Origin: Streptomyces peucetius | GTDB lineage: Bacteria > Actinomycetota > Actinomycetes > Streptomycetales > Streptomycetaceae | Reading direction: 5' to 3' | Assembly (NCBI RefSeq): GCF_025854275.1 | Contig: NZ_CP107567.1 | Span: forward strand, 372,001-436,000 | Length of the DNA stretch: 64,000 nucleotides | Part shown: positions 36,257 through 44,599 of the stretch, one piece after another | Numbering within the stretch: the stretch's first letter is position 1 | How the letters are laid out: each line of letters begins with the position of its first letter | The notes under the pieces: generated by a model | Database searches by the model: none | What the model saw: only the letters and a program-made list of their open reading frames with translations | What the model was told of the DNA's origin: nothing | Translations under genes and position numbers: made by a program

Positions 36257-38266
36257 TCATGCGGCTGCGGGGACCTTCGCGTCCGCGGCCGCCGCGACGG
36301 CGGCCGGGGTGGTGTCCGCCGTGGTCTCCGGCTTGCGGCGGCTCTTGAGAAGGACCACCAGGGCGGCGGTGACCACCGTGCCGGCCGCGACGGCCAGCAG
36401 ATAGAGCAGTGGCTGTCCGATCAGCGGGACGACGAAGATGCCGCCGTGCGGTGCGCGCAGCGTCGCGTCGAACGCCATCGACAGGGCGCCGGTGACGGCT
36501 CCGCCGGCCATCGCGGAGGGGATCACGCGCAGCGGGTCCGCCGCGGCGAACGGGATGGCGCCCTCGCTGATGAAGGAGGCGCCGAGGACCCAGGCCGCCT
36601 TGCCGTTGTCCCGCTCCGTCTTCGTGAACAGCTTCCCGCGTACGGTCGTCGCCAGGGCCATGCCCAGCGGCGGGACCATACCGGCCGCCATCACGGCGGC
36701 CATGACCTTGAGGCTGCCGTCGGTGGGGTTGGCGAGGCCGCCGACGGCGAAGGCGTAGGCCACCTTGTTGACCGGGCCGCCGAGGTCGAAGCACATCATG
36801 AGGCCGAGCAGGACCCCGAGCAGTACGGCGTTGCCGCCGGACAGGCCGCTCAGCCAGTCGGTCATGGCCTTCTGCAGGGCGGCGATGGGCTTGCCGACGA
36901 CGACGAACATCAGGAATCCGACGACGGCGGACGAGATCAGCGGGATCACGACCACCGGCATCACGCCGCGCAGCACGGACGGGACGCGGACACGCTGGAT
37001 GGCCATCACCACCGCGCCCGCGATGAGACCGGCGGCGAGTCCGCCGAGGAAGCCCGCCTCGATGGTGACCGCGAGGGCGCCGCCGACGAAGCCCGGTACG
37101 AGCCCGGGCCGGTCGGCCATGCCGTAGGCGATGTACCCGGCGAGTACGGGGACCAGGAAGCCGAACGCGGCGCCGCCGATCTGGAACATGAGCGCGGCCC
37201 AGCTCGCGGTCTCGGTCCACACGAAGTGGTCGGCGACGGACGGGGCGCTGTTGATCTCGTAGCCGCCGATGGCGAACGCCAGCGCGATGAGCAGGCCGCC
37301 CGCGGCGACGAACGGCACCATGTAACTGACGCCCGTCATCAGCCACTTGCGCAGACGGGTGCCGAAGTGGTCGCCGGGGGCGCCGACGTCCATGGGCGCC
37401 GGGCCGGCCGCCGCGGAGCCGGTGATCTCGCCGCGTTCGGCCCTGCCGCGTACGTCGGCGATGAGCTCGGCGGGCCGGTTGATGGCGGCCTTGACCCCGA
37501 CGTCGACGGTGGGCTTGCCGGCGAACCGGCCCTTCTCCCTGACCTCCACGTCGTGGGCGAGGATCACGGCGTCGGCGGCCGCGATCACACCCGGGTCGAG
37601 CCGGGTGAATCCGGCCGAGCCCTGGGTCTCGACGACGACTTCGACGCCCGCCGCCTCGCCCGCCTTCTGGAGCGACTCGGCGGCCATGTAGGTGTGGGCG
37701 ATCCCGGTGGGGCAGGAGGTGACGGCCACGATCCGGAAGGGCTCGGCCGCGGCGGCGGCCGACGCGGGCGCCGGGGCGGCCGGGGCCTCGTCGGCCTCCG
37801 GCCCGCTCGGGGCCTCGGCCGGGGGCTCCTCCCCGCGGATGAGCGCCGCGACCGCGGCCGGGTCGCGCTCGGCGCGGAGGGCGTCGGTGAACCCGGGGTC
37901 CATGAGCCGCCGGGCCAGCGAGGACAGGATCGTCAGATGGTCGTCGTCCGCGCCCGCCGGCGCGGCTATCAGGAAGATCAGGTCGGCGGGCCCGTCGGGG
38001 GCGCCGAAGTCGATGCCGGAGGCGCTGCGGCCGAAGGCGAGCGTCGGGGCGGTGACGTGCTCGCTGCGGCAGTGCGGAATGCCGATGCCGCCGTCGAGCC
38101 CGGTGGGCATCTGGGCCTCGCGTGCCGCCACATCGGCGAGGAAGCCGTCGATGTCAGTGACGCGGCCGGCGGCCACCATCCGCTCGGCGAGGGACCGTGC
38201 GGCGGCTTGCTTGGTCTCGGCGGACAGGTCGACGTCGACCAGTCCTGCGGTGATCAACTCACTCAT
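36257..38266 (-). CDS. fruA: PTS fructose transporter EIIABC
   Basis: A 669-aa fused permease. EIIA: His65 in GIGIPHCRSEHV. EIIB: Cys185 in AVTSCPTGIAHTYMAAE. EIIC: from about 310, some nine to ten membrane segments including MVPFVAAGGLLIALAFAIGG, GPVNKVAYAFAVGGLANPTD and SEGAIPFAAADPLRVIPS. It imports fructose as fructose-1-phosphate, the substrate of the preceding fruK product. ATG 38266 has AAGGAG upstream. Confidence 0.95.
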   Translation of the reverse strand: MSELITAGLVDVDLSAETKQAAARSLAERMVAAGRVTDIDGFLADVAAREAQMPTGLDGGIGIPHCRSEHVTAPTLAFGRSASGIDFGAPDGPADLIFLIAAPAGADDDHLTILSSLARRLMDPGFTDALRAERDPAAVAALIRGEEPPAEAPSGPEADEAPAAPAPASAAAAAEPFRIVAVTSCPTGIAHTYMAAESLQKAGEAAGVEVVVETQGSAGFTRLDPGVIAAADAVILAHDVEVREKGRFAGKPTVDVGVKAAINRPAELIADVRGRAERGEITGSAAAGPAPMDVGAPGDHFGTRLRKWLMTGVSYMVPFVAAGGLLIALAFAIGGYEINSAPSVADHFVWTETASWAALMFQIGGAAFGFLVPVLAGYIAYGMADRPGLVPGFVGGALAVTIEAGFLGGLAAGLIAGAVVMAIQRVRVPSVLRGVMPVVVIPLISSAVVGFLMFVVVGKPIAALQKAMTDWLSGLSGGNAVLLGVLLGLMMCFDLGGPVNKVAYAFAVGGLANPTDGSLKVMAAVMAAGMVPPLGMALATTVRGKLFTKTERDNGKAAWVLGASFISEGAIPFAAADPLRVIPSAMAGGAVTGALSMAFDATLRAPHGGIFVVPLIGQPLLYLLAVAAGTVVTAALVVLLKSRRKPETTADTTPAAVAAAADAKVPAAA

Positions 38267-38411
38267 CACGCGGCTCCTTGCTCGCGAACCGCCCGTGGGG
38301 CGGTGATGGGACGTGGTGGTGCGGCGCCCGCCGGGCGGGCCGTGGCGGGGACGGCGCGGTGGGGCCGCGCTCCGGTACGAGGGGGACGGTGGGCCCGGCC
38401 CGGACGGACGG

Positions 38412-39359
38412 TCATGACGCCGGCTCCCCGAGCACGCGGTCCAGGGGGACGGAACCGGTGACGGTGACCGCCGCCGGGTCCAGGTCGGCGGGTGTGGGCA
38501 TGACGCTGCCCGGCAGCTGGACGGCGGCGGTCCCATGGGCGACCGCGGCCGCGAGGGCGGCGGGCCCGTGGCCGCCGGCGGTGAGGAAGCCCGCGAGGGA
38601 GGCGTCCCCGGCTCCGACGTTGCTGCGGACGGCGTCGGCGGGCGCGTGGCCGAACCAGGTGCCGCTGTCGTCGACGAGCAGCTGGCCGTCCGCGCCCAGG
38701 CTGGCGAGGACCGCCGCCGCTCCCCGCTCGCGCAGTTCCTCCGCCGCCTTGACGGCGTCGCCGACGGTGGCGAGGGGGCGGCCGACGGCTTCGGCGAGTT
38801 CCTCGGCGTTGGGCTTGACCACGTCGGGCCGCTCCTGCAGCGCCGCGGTCAGGGCGGCGCCGGAGGTGTCGAGGGCGACCCGGGCACCGGCCCGGTGGAT
38901 GCGGGCGACCAGCTCGGCGTACCACTCGGGTCGCAGACCGGGCGGCAGGCTGCCGCAGCAGGCGATCCAGTCGGCGTCGGCGGAGCGGTTCCGTACGGCC
39001 TCCAGCAGCGCCTCGGCCTCGGCGGGGGCGAGGTCCGGGCCGGCCGCGTTGACCTTGGTGAGGGTGCCGTCGGGTTCGACGAGCGTGATGTTGACGCGGG
39101 TCGAACCGGCGACGGGTACGCCTGCGGCCTCGATGCCGTGCTCCCCGAGCAGCCGGTCGAGCAGCGCGCCCTCGGGGCCGCCGAGCGGTACGACGGCCAC
39201 GGTGCGGTGACCGGCGGCGGCCACGGCCCGGGAGACGTTGACGCCCTTGCCGCCGGGGTCGACCCGGTCCCTGGCGGCGCGCAGCACGGCTCCGCGGTCC
39301 AGGGACGGCAGTTCGTAGGTGCGGTCCAGGCTGGGGTTCGGGGTGATGGTGAGGATCAT
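38412..39359 (-). CDS. fruK: 1-phosphofructokinase
   Basis: A 315-aa PfkB-family kinase converting fructose-1-phosphate to fructose-1,6-bisphosphate. N-terminal TPNPSLDRTYELP and GGKGVNVSRAVAAAGH; the C-terminal anion-hole/catalytic motif SNVGAGDASLAGFL with Asp as base. Its start overlaps the fruR stop by 4 nt (ATGA). The 145-bp gap to fruA is GC-rich and without a clear promoter. Confidence 0.95.
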   Translation of the reverse strand: MILTITPNPSLDRTYELPSLDRGAVLRAARDRVDPGGKGVNVSRAVAAAGHRTVAVVPLGGPEGALLDRLLGEHGIEAAGVPVAGSTRVNITLVEPDGTLTKVNAAGPDLAPAEAEALLEAVRNRSADADWIACCGSLPPGLRPEWYAELVARIHRAGARVALDTSGAALTAALQERPDVVKPNAEELAEAVGRPLATVGDAVKAAEELRERGAAAVLASLGADGQLLVDDSGTWFGHAPADAVRSNVGAGDASLAGFLTAGGHGPAALAAAVAHGTAAVQLPGSVMPTPADLDPAAVTVTGSVPLDRVLGEPAS

Positions 39360-40117
39360 GCGCGGACGACCTCCGTGCCCTGCGCCTCGATGGCGCGGGC
39401 GTCGTCGGGGCTGAGTCCCGTGTCGGTGATCAGCAGGTCCACGTCCGCGAGATCGCCGAAGCGGGCGAAGTGCTGCTGCCCGAACTTGGCCGAGTCGGCC
39501 AGCAGGACGACCCTGCGGGCGGCGGCGACCGCGGCCCGCTTGACCGCCGCCTCCGCCAGGTCGGGGGTGGTCAGGCCGCCGTCGACGGCGAAGCCGTTGG
39601 TGGCGAGGAAGACGACGTCGGCCTTGATCTCCGCGTACGCGCGCAGCGCCCAGGCGTCGACGGCGGCGCGGGTGCGGTGCCTCACCCGGCCTCCGACCAG
39701 GTGGAGGGCGATGCCCGGGTGGTCGGCGAGCCGGGCGGCGACGGGCAGCGCGTGGGTCACGACCGTCAGCGCCGACTCCATCGGAAGCTCGGCGGCGAGC
39801 CGGGCGGCGGTGGTGCCGGCGTCGAGGATGACGCTGCCGTCGACGGGGAGTTCGGCGAGCGCGGCGAGCGCGATGCGCTCCTTCTCGTCGGCGGCGACCG
39901 TGTCGCGCTCCGCGAGGTCGGGCTCGAAGTCGAGGTGACCGACCGGGATGGCGCCGCCGTGCACACGCCGCACCAGCCCCGCCCGGTCGAGGGCCTTGAG
40001 GTCGCGCCGCACGGTCTCGGCGGTGACCTGGAACTCCTCGGCGAGGGACAGCACATCCACCCGGCCGCTGTCGCGGGCCAGGCGCATGATCTCCTGCTGA
40101 CGCTCCGCTGCGAACAT
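39356..40117 (-). CDS. fruR: DeoR-family repressor of the fructose operon
   Basis: A 253-aa DeoR/GlpR regulator: helix-turn-helix ERQQEIMRLARDSGRVDVLSLAEEF and VTAETVRRDLKALDRAGLV, then a DeoR C-terminal sensor domain (ILDAGTTAARLAAEL, FLATNGFAVDGGLTTPD). It heads the fru operon and should be released by fructose-1-phosphate. The gene name rests on context. Operators are proposed just upstream. Confidence 0.88.
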   Translation of the reverse strand: MFAAERQQEIMRLARDSGRVDVLSLAEEFQVTAETVRRDLKALDRAGLVRRVHGGAIPVGHLDFEPDLAERDTVAADEKERIALAALAELPVDGSVILDAGTTAARLAAELPMESALTVVTHALPVAARLADHPGIALHLVGGRVRHRTRAAVDAWALRAYAEIKADVVFLATNGFAVDGGLTTPDLAEAAVKRAAVAAARRVVLLADSAKFGQQHFARFGDLADVDLLITDTGLSPDDARAIEAQGTEVVRA

Positions 40118-40157
40118 GTGGTTTTACATCCGTTTCAATGACCGACTCTGTGGTTTT
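40117..40157. repeat. TGTGGTTTT direct repeat in the fruR leader
   Basis: TGTGGTTTT occurs at 40117-40125 (touching the start codon) and 40149-40157, 32 bp apart, three helical turns. Between the -10 element and the start codon of fruR; possible second operator. Confidence 0.5.
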
Positions 40158-40162
40158 CCTGG

Positions 40163-40191
40163 ATGCTACGCCCGCCCCACCGAGAAGTAAA
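40163..40191 (-). promoter_or_regulatory. fruR-fruK-fruA promoter
   Basis: On the minus strand TTTACT (40191-40186), 17-base spacer, TAGCAT (40168-40163): four of six matches in each element at ideal spacing, about 45 bases upstream of ATG 40117. Its -35 overlaps the first AAACAG unit. Confidence 0.65.
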
Positions 40192-40222
40192 CAGATTCGG
40201 GCATGCAAACAGACAGAAACAG
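40189..40222. promoter_or_regulatory. AAACAG triple repeat, candidate FruR operator
   Basis: AAACAG occurs at 40189-40194, 40207-40212 and 40217-40222 (18 and 10 bp apart), that is CTGTTT on the fru strand. It covers and extends upstream of the -35 element, in an AT-richer patch. Repeated short direct units are typical for DeoR-family binding. Confidence 0.55.
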
Positions 40223-40254
40223 GCCGTGATACCGATCCCGGCAAAACGGACAGG

Positions 40255-40995
40255 TCAGCGGACGGGTACGCCGTGATCGCACAGCCGTCCCACCGCCAGC
40301 CCGCGCGCCCGGCAGTCCGCGACGATCAGCGGCAGGGCCCCGAGGGCCGCCCGCCACGACCCGGCGGCGCTGGTCACGTCGGAATCGTGCAGCAGCACGG
40401 TGGCTCCGCCGCGCAGCGTCCGCCCCACCTCGGCGCGCACGCTGTCCGGTGTGGCCACGGCCGTCCAGTCCCGGCCCCACGAGCTCCACAGCACCGGACG
40501 CAGACCGGCGGCACGGGCGGCGTTCCACCGTCCGCCGGTGAGGATTCCGTACGCCGGCCGGTACCAGACCGGGCGCCTCCCGCAGACCTCCCCGATCAGC
40601 TCCGCCGTCCGCGCCAGGTCCCGTACGTCCCGCCCGGGCCGCGGGCACCACGGCCGGTCGTGGCGCCAGCCGTGGACCGCCAGTTCATGGCCTTCCGCCG
40701 CCATCCGCGCGCCCAGCCCGGGCTGCTCCGCGAGCCGGCCGCCCAGTACGAAGAAGGTGGCCCGCACGGCCAGCTCGTCCAGGGCCCGCAGGAAGTGCGG
40801 GGTGGTACGGGGGTCGGGCCCGTCGTCGAAGGTGAGCGCCACCCGGGCCGGATCTCCGCGCCCGTCGAGCACCGGGGCGAGCGCCCCGCGGACACCGGGG
40901 AGCCAGGTCACGGCCGGCCCGATGTGCGCACCGGCGAGGGCGACGGCCGCCGCCGCCAGGGCACCGGCCGGTCCGCTCCCCACCCGCGTCACCAC
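40255..40995 (-). CDS. polysaccharide deacetylase (NodB/CE4 family)
   Basis: A 246-aa CE4 protein: one N-terminal hydrophobic segment (GALAAAAVALAGAHIG) then the NodB domain with ALTFDDGPDPRTTPHFL (Asp-Asp), HGWRHDRPW (zinc His pair), RPAYGILTGG and LLHDSD. It removes N-acetyl groups from a surface glycan. GTG 40995 overlaps the end of the transporter gene by 7 nt with GGGGGGAA upstream; GTG 40992 is equally possible. Confidence 0.85.
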   Translation of the reverse strand: MVTRVGSGPAGALAAAAVALAGAHIGPAVTWLPGVRGALAPVLDGRGDPARVALTFDDGPDPRTTPHFLRALDELAVRATFFVLGGRLAEQPGLGARMAAEGHELAVHGWRHDRPWCPRPGRDVRDLARTAELIGEVCGRRPVWYRPAYGILTGGRWNAARAAGLRPVLWSSWGRDWTAVATPDSVRAEVGRTLRGGATVLLHDSDVTSAAGSWRAALGALPLIVADCRARGLAVGRLCDHGVPVR

Positions 40996-41855
40996 TTCCC
41001 CCCACCGCCCGGGCCCTCCGCCAGCAGGGGGGACCTGGACAGCCCCACACAACCGGCGACCAGCAGGCCGAGCGCCACCGCCTCGAACGGTGTACGCCAG
41101 CCCAGCCGCACCCCCTCGTCGAAGATCACCACACCGAGGACCACGCTCAGCAGCGCGTCGCCCAGCGTGAGGGCCGGCTGCGAAGCGGCCAGCGTGCCCG
41201 CCCGGAGCGTCACCTGGAGGAGCACGAAGCTCCCGATGCCGAGGCCCACGGCCGCGTACGGCTGCCAGGCCGCCAGCACCGCGCCGATCCCGTCCGGGAG
41301 CCGGCCGAACGCGTCCTTCAGCAGTGCCGCGGTGCAGGCGAAACCGATCGCGGTCGCCGTGCCCAGCACCGCGGCGCGCGCCGCGGACGGCAGCCGCGAG
41401 GACACCGCGATCAGCAGCCCTGCCACGGCCGCCACGGCGATCCCGGTCCACACCCAGTGCACCACCAGCGCGGTCTCGCGACCGCCGGTCGGGGCGGCCA
41501 GGGCGAGGAAGCCGCCGAGACCGACCGACATGGCGGCGAACGCCGCCCAGGCCCGCCGGTCGGGCCGCCTCCGGAACACGACGCCTCCCACGACGAGGGT
41601 GAAGAGCAGTTCCGTGCTCATCACCGGCTGCACCACGGACAGTGGCCCGGTGGCCAGGGCCAGCGCCTGGCAGATTCCCGAGAACCCCAGCAGTGCCGCG
41701 CCCCAGACCCACACGCGCTGCCGCAGCAGCGCGGCCGTCGACGCCCTCCCGCCCTTCGTGCCGCCGAGGTCCGCGGCCGCGCGCCGCTGCAGCACGGAGG
41801 CGGCCGCGTTGCCGAGCGCGGCGAGCAGGGCCAGAGCGACGGACAGCGCCATCAT
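40989..41855 (-). CDS. DMT-superfamily (EamA-like) transporter
   Basis: A 288-aa membrane protein with about ten hydrophobic segments (VALALLAALGNAAASVLQRRA, GFSGICQALALATGPLSVVQPVMS read in parts, LGLLVAGCVGL at the end), typical of ten-helix drug/metabolite transporters. ATG 41855 starts the first helix; an in-frame ATG at 41969 would add a Gly/Pro-rich tail and is less likely. Substrate unknown. Coupled to the deacetylase gene. Confidence 0.8.
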   Translation of the reverse strand: MMALSVALALLAALGNAAASVLQRRAAADLGGTKGGRASTAALLRQRVWVWGAALLGFSGICQALALATGPLSVVQPVMSTELLFTLVVGGVVFRRRPDRRAWAAFAAMSVGLGGFLALAAPTGGRETALVVHWVWTGIAVAAVAGLLIAVSSRLPSAARAAVLGTATAIGFACTAALLKDAFGRLPDGIGAVLAAWQPYAAVGLGIGSFVLLQVTLRAGTLAASQPALTLGDALLSVVLGVVIFDEGVRLGWRTPFEAVALGLLVAGCVGLSRSPLLAEGPGGGGKW

Positions 41856-42139
41856 CGGGGCGGGTCCTGCCTGGACGGCCGGGGTCCTGCCCGGCCTTCC
41901 TCGCCCCGGCGGCGGCCGGCCGCCCGCGACCGGCAGAACCAAGGGCACATGCGGACCTCCCGATGTCATGACCGAGCACGCCCAGCCTGTCGGCTCCGCG
42001 ACCCGCCGCCGTGCGGCAGCAGGCAGCGGGGCCCCCGATTCACCCGATCGGCCCCGCCGGTCGGCCCCCGGGCGCCGTGGGCGCGCGACCATGGACCGAC
42101 GAAGATCCAACCGGCGCACCGGCGCCGAGGAGGTGCCCC

Positions 42140-43261
42140 ATGACCCGGCGCTTCATGGTGCTCAGTGCCGGTATGGGCGCCGGCCACGACGCGGTCGCGG
42201 GCGAACTGGCCCGCCGGCTCGGCGCACAGGGCCACCAGGTGCTGGTGCACGATGTGCTGACCCTGCTGCCGGCCGGAGCCGGGCGGGCGCTGCGCTCGTC
42301 GTACCGCTTCGCCGTACGGCATGCGCCCTTCCTCTACGCGGGAGTGCACGCACTGTTCCTCGCGCCGGGCGGGGACGACGGCCGGGCCGGGGACGGGACA
42401 CCGGGCGGGCGGCCGGGCCGGAGCAGGCTGCTGGACGTGTCGCCGCTGCCCGCGCTCGCCGAAGGCCGGCTCAGTGCCCTGGTACGCGAGTGGCGGCCGG
42501 ACGCCGTCGTCTCCACGTTCCATCTCGCCGCCCAGATCACCGGCCGGATGCGGGGCCGCGGCACCCTGCCCGTCCCCAGCGCGGTGTTCGTCACGGACTT
42601 CGCCCTGCACCGCGGCTGGTTCCATCCGGACAACGACCTCTACCTCTGTGTCACGGAGTCCTGCGCGGAGGCGGTCCGCTCGGCGACCGGGGCCCGCACG
42701 GCGGTCCCGGGGCCGGTGGTGCCACCGGAGTTCGGCCGGCCGCCGGACACCGGCACGCCGGACCCTGGCACGCCGGGCCGGCCGGAGGTCCTGATCTGCA
42801 CGGGAGCGTGGGGCGTCGGCTCCGGACTGATCCGTACCGCGCAGGCGCTGGCCGGCCACGGCTGTCTGCCGGTACTGCTGTGCGGCCGGGACGAACGGCT
42901 GCGCCGCAGGGCGGGTGCGGTGCCCGGCACGATCGCGCTCGGCTGGGTGGACGACCTGCCCCGGCGGATGGCGTCCGCGCGGCTCCTCGTCGACAACGCC
43001 GCGGGCCAGACGGCGGTGCAGGCCCTCGCCGCGGGCCTTCCCGTCGTCGGCTACCGGCCGCTGGCAGGGCACGGGGCCACCGGCGTACGGGCCATGGCGG
43101 CGGAGGGTCTGACGGCGTCGGCCAGCAGTCTCGGCGAACTGCTTTGGCGGGCCGACGAGTTGCTGGCGCCCGGCCCGGTGCGGGAGGCGCAGCTCGCCCG
43201 TGCGGCGGCCCTGTTCCGCGACGACGCGGCACGCTTCGTCGCGGAACTGGCAGCGGCCTGA
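42140..43261 (+). CDS. MGDG-synthase-like glycosyltransferase (GT28 type)
   Basis: A 373-aa protein: N-terminal LSAGMGAGHDAVAGELARRL, the GxGAGH motif of MGDG-synthase-like glycosyltransferases, and C-terminal LLVDNAAGQTAVQALAAGLPVVGY of GT-B UDP-sugar binding sites. Probably glycosylates a diacylglycerol or another lipid at the inner membrane. ATG 42140 has GAGGAGGTG. Divergent from the transporter and convergent with an SDR. Confidence 0.82.
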   Translation: MTRRFMVLSAGMGAGHDAVAGELARRLGAQGHQVLVHDVLTLLPAGAGRALRSSYRFAVRHAPFLYAGVHALFLAPGGDDGRAGDGTPGGRPGRSRLLDVSPLPALAEGRLSALVREWRPDAVVSTFHLAAQITGRMRGRGTLPVPSAVFVTDFALHRGWFHPDNDLYLCVTESCAEAVRSATGARTAVPGPVVPPEFGRPPDTGTPDPGTPGRPEVLICTGAWGVGSGLIRTAQALAGHGCLPVLLCGRDERLRRRAGAVPGTIALGWVDDLPRRMASARLLVDNAAGQTAVQALAAGLPVVGYRPLAGHGATGVRAMAAEGLTASASSLGELLWRADELLAPGPVREAQLARAAALFRDDAARFVAELAAA

Positions 43262-43287
43262 GCGGGCGCCGGTCCCGGCGCCGCCAC

Positions 43288-44091
43288 TCAGCCGAAGCGC
43301 GCGGCGAGACGCCGGAAGACCACCGGCACCGCGCCGTGGATGCGCGTCGGCAGCTTCAGCCACCGGGGGATGAACACCTCGTCCCGGTTGCGCCGCACGA
43401 CCGCGCGCCACACCTCTTCCGCGACCTGTGCGGCGGGAACGGGTTTCGGGGTGGACCGGCGGTAGGGAGTGCCGCGCCGCTCGAAGAAGGGAGTGTCGAC
43501 GATGGCCGGCAGCATCAGGCAGATCTCCACGCCGCTGCCCCTCAGCTCGTAGCGGAGGCTCTCGGCGAAGGCGCCGAGCGCCGCCTTGGCCGCCGAGTAC
43601 ACCGCTTCGTCCGCGACACCGACGGCTCCGGCGAGGGAACCCATGAGCACGAGCCGCCCCCTCCCCCGGGCGACCATCGGCGGCAGCAGCCGGCGCACCA
43701 GGTGGACCACGGACGCCAGGTCGACGGCGAGCATCTCGTCGATCACCTTGGGCGGCATGGCGGTGAACGGCCCGGCCCAGCCGATGCCCGCCGCCGCCAC
43801 GAGGACGTCCACGTGCCCGGCGGACCCGAGGGCCGTACGGGCGAGGTGCGCGGCGCCGGCCGGGTCGGCCAGGTCGGCCGCCAGCGCGACTCCTCCGGTG
43901 CGGCTCGCCACCTCGGCGAGGCGCTCCGTATCGCGTCCGTGCAGCAGCAGGCGCCAGCCCGGGGCGGCGGCGAAGCGGTGCGCGACGGCCGCGCCGATCC
44001 CGGAGGAGGCGCCGGTGATCAGTACCACCGGCGCCTCCGGTCTTCTCGTCGGCTCCTCGGGCGCCGCGGGCGCCCCGGACGGCACAGACAT
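43288..44091 (-). CDS. short-chain dehydrogenase/reductase
   Basis: A 267-aa classical SDR: LITGASSGIGAAVAHRFA, DVLVAAAGIG, MGSLAGAVGVADEAVYSAAKAAL carrying Ser, Tyr and Lys of the catalytic set. The C-terminal RWLKLPTRIHGAVPVVFRRLA suggests a membrane-associated end. Substrate unknown; it follows the helical protein gene in the same direction. Confidence 0.88.
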   Translation of the reverse strand: MSVPSGAPAAPEEPTRRPEAPVVLITGASSGIGAAVAHRFAAAPGWRLLLHGRDTERLAEVASRTGGVALAADLADPAGAAHLARTALGSAGHVDVLVAAAGIGWAGPFTAMPPKVIDEMLAVDLASVVHLVRRLLPPMVARGRGRLVLMGSLAGAVGVADEAVYSAAKAALGAFAESLRYELRGSGVEICLMLPAIVDTPFFERRGTPYRRSTPKPVPAAQVAEEVWRAVVRRNRDEVFIPRWLKLPTRIHGAVPVVFRRLAARFG

Positions 44092-44107
44092 CAGTTGCCC
44101 CTCAGGA

Positions 44108-44599
44108 TCACAGGCTGGTCAGCAGCTGCGGCGAAAGGTTCTTGATCATGGTGTTGGTCCAGCGCATCTGCCGGAGCGTCTGCGGATGGCACGACGACGC
44201 GAGGTCCAGCAGCCGGGGATCCTTCGAGGCCTGTCCGGCCTGGGCGAGCATCTCCCAGTAGAGCGAGTTCTCGGAGGCGTCCAGATGCAGGTCGCGCAGA
44301 TCGCGCAGGAGCAGCAGGCCCGGCTCCGGGCGGTGTCCGACGGCCCGCGCCGCCCTCTCCCTCACCATCGTCAGCAGTGCCTGCGGCGGCTTCGACGGGG
44401 GCTCGTCGAGGTCGAGACCGTAGGCGCGGCCGGTGAGGGCCAGCCTCTGGACGTGCTCCCGGGACCAGCCGGCGAGGTCCTTGGCGACATGGTGGACCTC
44501 GTGCTCGGTGCGGTGACGGTCGGCCACCGCGAGCAGTTCACCGGCCAGGTGGCGTTCGCCGTGGTGGAGGACCCGGAGGGCGAGAGTGATGCCGTTCAT
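44108..44599 (-). CDS. helical protein coupled to the molybdopterin oxidoreductase
   Basis: A 163-aa protein of unknown function, predicted almost entirely helical (RVLHHGERHLAGELLAVADRH, EHEVHHVAKDLAGW, NSLYWEMLAQAGQ, RWTNTMIKNLSPQLL). It has many His/Glu pairs in the first 45 residues, which could bind metal, but I recognise no known ferritin or hemerythrin signature. Its start overlaps the oxidoreductase stop by 4 nt, so it is probably a dedicated partner or chaperone. Confidence 0.65.
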   Translation of the reverse strand: MNGITLALRVLHHGERHLAGELLAVADRHRTEHEVHHVAKDLAGWSREHVQRLALTGRAYGLDLDEPPSKPPQALLTMVRERAARAVGHRPEPGLLLLRDLRDLHLDASENSLYWEMLAQAGQASKDPRLLDLASSCHPQTLRQMRWTNTMIKNLSPQLLTSL

